9,718 nucleotides of DNA, from positions 1-9,718 of the forward strand of contig JAUXFJ010000040.1 in the NCBI GenBank assembly GCA_030620065.1, read 5' to 3'. Each line of letters opens with the position of its first letter. The stretch's first letter is position 1. Below the pieces are notes generated by a model, which was not told the origin of the DNA, made no database searches, and saw nothing but the letters and a program-made list of their open reading frames with translations. A program made the translations under genes and the position numbers. Shown in pieces: positions 6,918-9,718 of this stretch. Source of the stretch: Anaerolineaceae bacterium (GTDB lineage Bacteria; Chloroflexota; Anaerolineae; Anaerolineales; Anaerolineaceae).

Positions 6918-6932
6918 TAAGTGATTAAATAT

Positions 6933-7940
6933 TTATGGGAAAACAGTGATTGAGCCATCGACAATGCCATCGATGGCTGCTTCAGCAGCGGCTTTGACAT
7001 CATCTGGTAGTGCATAGTCAGCATTAAATTCAATTTCGAGACCGCCGTTTACGAGTGTGATTTCGTAATATTGGCCGCCATATGTGCCGCCCTCAATTAA
7101 TTCGATCATTTGTTTGAGAACGACTTCCCAGTGATACACCTGGTTGGCAACAACAATACTGGGAGCCAATGAGGTTTGGCTGGATTGGGTGCCAAACCAC
7201 AGTGCACTATTTTCTTCAGCGACGCCGATCGCGCCAACTACCATTTGCGCGGTACCAGTTAACACATCTGCGCCAGCACCAATATGGGTCTGCGCAGCCT
7301 CAGAAGCTAAAGCTACATCAGAGAATGAGCCGATCCAATTTGTGTTTACCTGGACATCCGTATTGGCTGCGGCAGCACCTACTGCAAAGCCATCCACATA
7401 TAATTTGGCATCTCCAGTTTCGATCGGTCCAACAACCCCGAGGACTCCGCTATCAGATAGCATGGCAGCCATTACACCATTTACATAACCGCCTTCTTCT
7501 GATTTCGCTTCATAGGCAAATACGTTGGGCATACCAAAAGTATCTACCGTGGTGCCCCAGGCAAAACTGGTCTCCAGAAAATCTGGAGCGATTTCCTGCA
7601 ACGAACTGCCGTATTGCGAGCCGTGAGCAATGACCAGGTTAAATCCCTGGCTGGCATAGTCACGAATGGCAGCTGCTGCATCATCCACTACAAACATGCC
7701 TTCCGAGTACACAATCTCGAAATTATCAGCTCCTCGTTCTTCTTGGATAGCAACGAGAGCATCATACATGCTTTGGCTGAAAGCCAGGTCAGTGATGGCG
7801 CTGGGCATAACAACTGCTACCCGGAATGGCTCAGCTTCTTCAACTACTTCAACAACTTCGGCTTCTTTGCCACCACAGGCGGCCAAGAGCAAAGCAACTA
7901 GCAACAACATAATCAGGGTGATTTTTAACTTTTTCATCAT
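6933..7940 (-). CDS. Bmp-family (PnrA/NupN-like) nucleoside-binding lipoprotein
   Basis: The substrate-binding component of the importer. The start is one of two adjacent ATGs (7940 or 7937) behind AGGAAAGGAA; spacing slightly favours 7940, giving 335 residues. A TTG at 7955 lies upstream of the Shine-Dalgarno and is rejected. The signal peptide MMKKLKITLIMLLLVALLLA ends in lipobox LAAC with Cys22 lipidated, followed by an acidic Glu/Val-rich tether (KEAEVVEVVEEAE). The Bmp domain covers about 38-335: the first strand FRVAVVMPSAITD, the family's D-x-x-F-x-Q-S-x-Y helix (DLAFSQSMYDAL), VIAHGSQYG, FAYEAKSEEGGYVNG, GVVGPIETGDAK, DVLTGTAQ and GTQSSQ. The Bmp fold and the importer genes on both sides support nucleoside uptake, purine nucleosides being the usual ligand. 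The exact ligand is inferred. It sits in the middle of the operon, which is unusual. Confidence 0.92.
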   Translation of the reverse strand: MMKKLKITLIMLLLVALLLAACGGKEAEVVEVVEEAEPFRVAVVMPSAITDLAFSQSMYDALVAIQEERGADNFEIVYSEGMFVVDDAAAAIRDYASQGFNLVIAHGSQYGSSLQEIAPDFLETSFAWGTTVDTFGMPNVFAYEAKSEEGGYVNGVMAAMLSDSGVLGVVGPIETGDAKLYVDGFAVGAAAANTDVQVNTNWIGSFSDVALASEAAQTHIGAGADVLTGTAQMVVGAIGVAEENSALWFGTQSSQTSLAPSIVVANQVYHWEVVLKQMIELIEGGTYGGQYYEITLVNGGLEIEFNADYALPDDVKAAAEAAIDGIVDGSITVFP

Positions 7941-7946
7941 TTCCTT

Positions 7947-7958
7947 TCCTATCAATAG
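7947..7958 (-). promoter_or_regulatory. Small inverted repeat next to the binding-protein ribosome site
   Basis: ACCTATTGATAGGA on the minus strand contains CCTA and TAGG arms around TTGA. The right arm overlaps the start of AGGAAAGGAA, so the hairpin could partly mask the ribosome-binding site. The stem is only 4-5 bp and may be chance. Confidence 0.25.
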
Positions 7959-7985
7959 GTCTTAATTTACGTGTGAATTTGAGCG

Positions 7986-8023
7986 ATAAGGTTTTTTCTA
8001 ATCAGGTTCTCACCTCCTCTTAT
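7986..8023 (-). promoter_or_regulatory. Leader stem with GNRA-type tetraloop and unassigned Shine-Dalgarno
   Basis: In the gap before the binding-protein gene the minus strand carries GAGGAGGTGA (8019-8010), a near-perfect anti-16S match with no ATG, GTG or TTG at a suitable distance. Its AGGT (8015-8012) can pair with ACCT (8007-8004) across a GAGA tetraloop, and ATAAG (8023-8019) can pair with CTTAT (7990-7986) around it. A CTG or ATT at 8005-8000 would open a short frame of about a dozen codons ending before the real gene. Confidence 0.35.
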
Positions 8024-8048
8024 AAAAGATTCTAATGACCTCGTTCAA
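8019..8048 (-). promoter_or_regulatory. Candidate internal promoter ahead of the binding-protein gene
   Basis: On the minus strand TTGAAC (8048-8043), an 18-base spacer and TATAAG (8024-8019). It straddles the end of the permease gene and would give a leader of about 70 bases before the binding-protein start. An extra start here would fit the usual excess of binding protein over transporter. The -35 is 4 of 6 and the spacer is slightly long. Confidence 0.4.
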
Positions 8049-8964
8049 ATGGTTTTGATAAAGCCGAGGGTGGTCGAACGCGCTGTACAGAAAAAATCAA
8101 TGCAAAAATTGTTAACACATAAGGCATCATCACTGCAAAATTGGAAGGGATGGGGATATTCAAAACTTGCACCCAAAGTTGCAGCGAGTTAACCATTGAA
8201 AACAATAAAGCGCCGCCCATCACGGCAAAAGGACGCCAGCCGCCAAAATATACCAAAGCAATGGCAATAAATCCCAGCCCGCTGGTCATGTTTTGTTGAA
8301 ATACGTTCAGCAGGGCAATGGACAATGAAGCACCTGCAATCCCGGACATGATCCCACCCAAACCAACGGCAAAGTATCGTACTTTCCTCACACTTACACC
8401 AAGCGAATCAGCTGCCTGGGGAGATTCGCCAACAGCCTTGATTTTAAGTCCCAAGGTAGTTTTGTTTAGCACAAACCATGCTGCGAAAACCAGGAAATAT
8501 GCGCCATATACCAGAATATTTTGATTGAAGAAAATCTCTCCAATAATCGGAATATCGCTCAACCATGGTATGTAAACAGGTCTGAAACCGCTCACTGTTT
8601 CAACTGTTCCCAGTAATTTCTGGAAAAGCAGATCGCTCATCCCCAAACCGAACAAATAAAATCCAATCCCGCTGATCCCTTGTACAGCTTGTAAATTGAT
8701 GCTGACAAAAGCCATTGCAAGCCCCATTAGCAAACCCGTAATGATTGCCGCCAACATACCCAACCATAAATTTCCTGTAGAAAATGCGACGTAGAAGGCC
8801 GCAAAAGCTCCTAACAACATTTGCCCCTCTACACCCAGATTTAATACACCACTACGTTGGCTAAAAGTTTCTCCGATGGAGGCATATAAATATGGTGTAG
8901 CAAGGCGTATTCCTGAGGATAATATCCCAACCAGCACTGCTTTGGTGAAAAGTTGTTCGATCAT
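8032..8964 (-). CDS. Nucleoside ABC importer permease (YufQ/NupQ-like)
   Basis: An integral membrane permease of 310 residues, of BPD_transp_2 type, with about eight hydrophobic segments. The family signature GVLNLGVEGQMLLGAF (39-54) is well preserved. The cytoplasmic coupling loop that docks on the ATPase is visible at about 171-194 (LGLKIKAVGESPQAADSLGV, then SVRK). Several Gly-rich helices follow (GLGGIMSGIAGASL, ALVYFGGWRP), and the C-terminus is a short basic cytoplasmic tail. The length is normal for the smaller of the two permeases in Bmp systems. The ATG at 8964-8962 overlaps the stop of the preceding permease gene as ATGA, so the two are probably translationally coupled and form a heterodimeric channel. 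Confidence 0.93.
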   Translation of the reverse strand: MIEQLFTKAVLVGILSSGIRLATPYLYASIGETFSQRSGVLNLGVEGQMLLGAFAAFYVAFSTGNLWLGMLAAIITGLLMGLAMAFVSINLQAVQGISGIGFYLFGLGMSDLLFQKLLGTVETVSGFRPVYIPWLSDIPIIGEIFFNQNILVYGAYFLVFAAWFVLNKTTLGLKIKAVGESPQAADSLGVSVRKVRYFAVGLGGIMSGIAGASLSIALLNVFQQNMTSGLGFIAIALVYFGGWRPFAVMGGALLFSMVNSLQLWVQVLNIPIPSNFAVMMPYVLTIFALIFSVQRVRPPSALSKPFERGH

Positions 8965-9718
8965 GGATCAGTCTCCACTTCTGCTGTCTTTTTGAGGGGT
9001 TTGTCTGGGGGTGGTCCTTCTTTCTTTCTATCTATCGTTGCTTCTGTCAGGCGTTTTTGTTCTCTGCGGCGGCGCCAGATATCACTGCTGACCACAAAAA
9101 TAACTACCAGACCGTTCAGCGTTGTGATCAGTGCAGAAGGAACCTGCACCGCCCGCTGTAATTTATTTGCTCCCACTAATAATGCACCAAACAAGAATGA
9201 TGCTGGGATTGTACCCAGGGGATGTAGTTGTCCAAAGAGAGCAGCCACGATTCCATTGAACCCGGCGCTGCCGGTAAAACCAGTAGCTGAACCATCGGTG
9301 ATCATCCGATGATTTACACCGAACACTTGAATAGCGCCAGCTAAGCCGGCAAAAGCTCCACTGAGAAATAAGGCCAAAACAATTTGTTTCTTGACATTAA
9401 TACCCGCATAGCGAGAAGCATGTGGATTCTGACCCACAGCCCGGATGCGGTAGCCAAGCGTTGTTCGCCAGAGCAAGATGTACACCAAAACAGCCAAAAC
9501 AGCAGCGATCAAAGCGCCAAGATGCAAACGCGTGGGCACTAAACGCGGCAGGTCAAATGTTTTCGCTAGCCGTGCAGTCTGTGGGATTTTAGACGCTTTG
9601 GACGCTTGCACTGGATCAATCATTGGGCCGCTGAGCAGGAAGTTCATCAATTGCACTGCAATGGCGTTCATCATGATCGTGCTTAGGAGTTCACTTGCAT
9701 TGAAGTAAGCTTTTAATA
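8961..9718 (-). CDS. Nucleoside ABC importer permease (YufP/NupP-like), 5' end outside window
   Basis: The frame stays open through the right edge: 14 codons precede the ATG at 9674 (LKAYFNASELLSTIM), and this segment matches the conserved core of such permeases, so 9674 is internal and 251 residues are visible. About 100 N-terminal residues are missing relative to the usual 350. Seen here: LSTIMMNAIAVQLMNFLLSG, a periplasmic loop, a hydrophobic helix (LIAAVLAVLVYILLW), the ATPase-coupling loop TTLGYRIRAVGQNPHASRYA followed by GINVKK, Gly-rich helices (LSGAFAGLAGAIQVFG), FNGIVAALFG, and a final helix. An unusually long charged tail of about 38 residues (RRRREQKRLTEATID onwards, with PPPDKPLKK) is predicted cytoplasmic. 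It is followed with a 4-base overlap by the second permease. The operon promoter must lie to the right of the window. Confidence 0.93.
   Translation of the reverse strand, partial: LKAYFNASELLSTIMMNAIAVQLMNFLLSGPMIDPVQASKASKIPQTARLAKTFDLPRLVPTRLHLGALIAAVLAVLVYILLWRTTLGYRIRAVGQNPHASRYAGINVKKQIVLALFLSGAFAGLAGAIQVFGVNHRMITDGSATGFTGSAGFNGIVAALFGQLHPLGTIPASFLFGALLVGANKLQRAVQVPSALITTLNGLVVIFVVSSDIWRRRREQKRLTEATIDRKKEGPPPDKPLKKTAEVETDP

Noticed and set aside
7169..7633. 154-codon open frame on the plus strand opposite the Bmp lipoprotein gene
   Set aside because: Antisense shadow; Gln/His/Leu/Arg-rich low-complexity translation typical of the reverse frame of a real gene.
7941..8031. Purine riboswitch ahead of the nucleoside-binding protein
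   Set aside because: The gap is short and does not show the three-way junction with two kissing loops of the known purine aptamer.
8953..9312. 119-codon open frame on the plus strand opposite the permease genes
   Set aside because: Antisense to two overlapping, well-supported permease genes; no independent coding evidence.

Overview
The window is bacterial chromosomal DNA of moderate GC content (judged by eye). It looks like a core or ordinary accessory segment, not a mobile one: I see no transposase, integrase, phage gene, CRISPR array, tRNA or rRNA. The style of the genes (lipoprotein-type secretion signals, a gyrase B of the short type, a Bmp-type nucleoside transporter, an HtrA with two C-terminal PDZ domains) would suit a free-living bacterium such as an anaerobic Chloroflexota (Anaerolineae). 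That assignment is an inference and is weak.

Layout, left to right. (1) 2-1441, plus strand: the C-terminal three quarters of DNA gyrase subunit B, cut by the window start. (2) 1501-3129, minus strand: a lipoprotein HtrA/DegP serine protease, convergent with gyrB across a shared bidirectional terminator. (3) 3304-3999, plus strand: a nicotinamidase/isochorismatase-type cysteine hydrolase, divergent from htrA. (4) 4000-4430: about 430 bases without a gene, containing several small inverted repeats and one terminator-like hairpin. (5) 4431-5082, minus strand: a secreted protein of unknown function that appears broken, with a frameshift between two halves and an ATA where the start codon should be, although its promoter and Shine-Dalgarno look intact. 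(6) 5292-9718, minus strand: a four-gene ABC importer operon of the Bmp/PnrA nucleoside type, entering from the right edge. It is transcribed as permease (partial), permease, substrate-binding lipoprotein, ATPase, and ends in an intrinsic terminator.

How the parts work together. The importer is a complete set: the lipoprotein captures a nucleoside (probably a purine nucleoside) outside the membrane, two permeases form the channel, and one double ATPase drives it. The two permease genes overlap by four bases (ATGA). The lipoprotein gene has its own candidate promoter and leader and is followed by a strong GC hairpin, which would allow it to be made in excess over the other subunits. The remaining genes are unrelated housekeeping functions: DNA supercoiling, envelope protein quality control and possibly NAD salvage.

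Points deserving a second look are a natural Asn in the gyrase EGDSA motif at a known quinolone-resistance position, a Gly-to-Arg change in the second ABC signature motif, the decaying secreted-protein gene, the permuted operon order, and the structured leader with an unassigned Shine-Dalgarno ahead of the binding-protein gene. I did not find a clearly new biological system.
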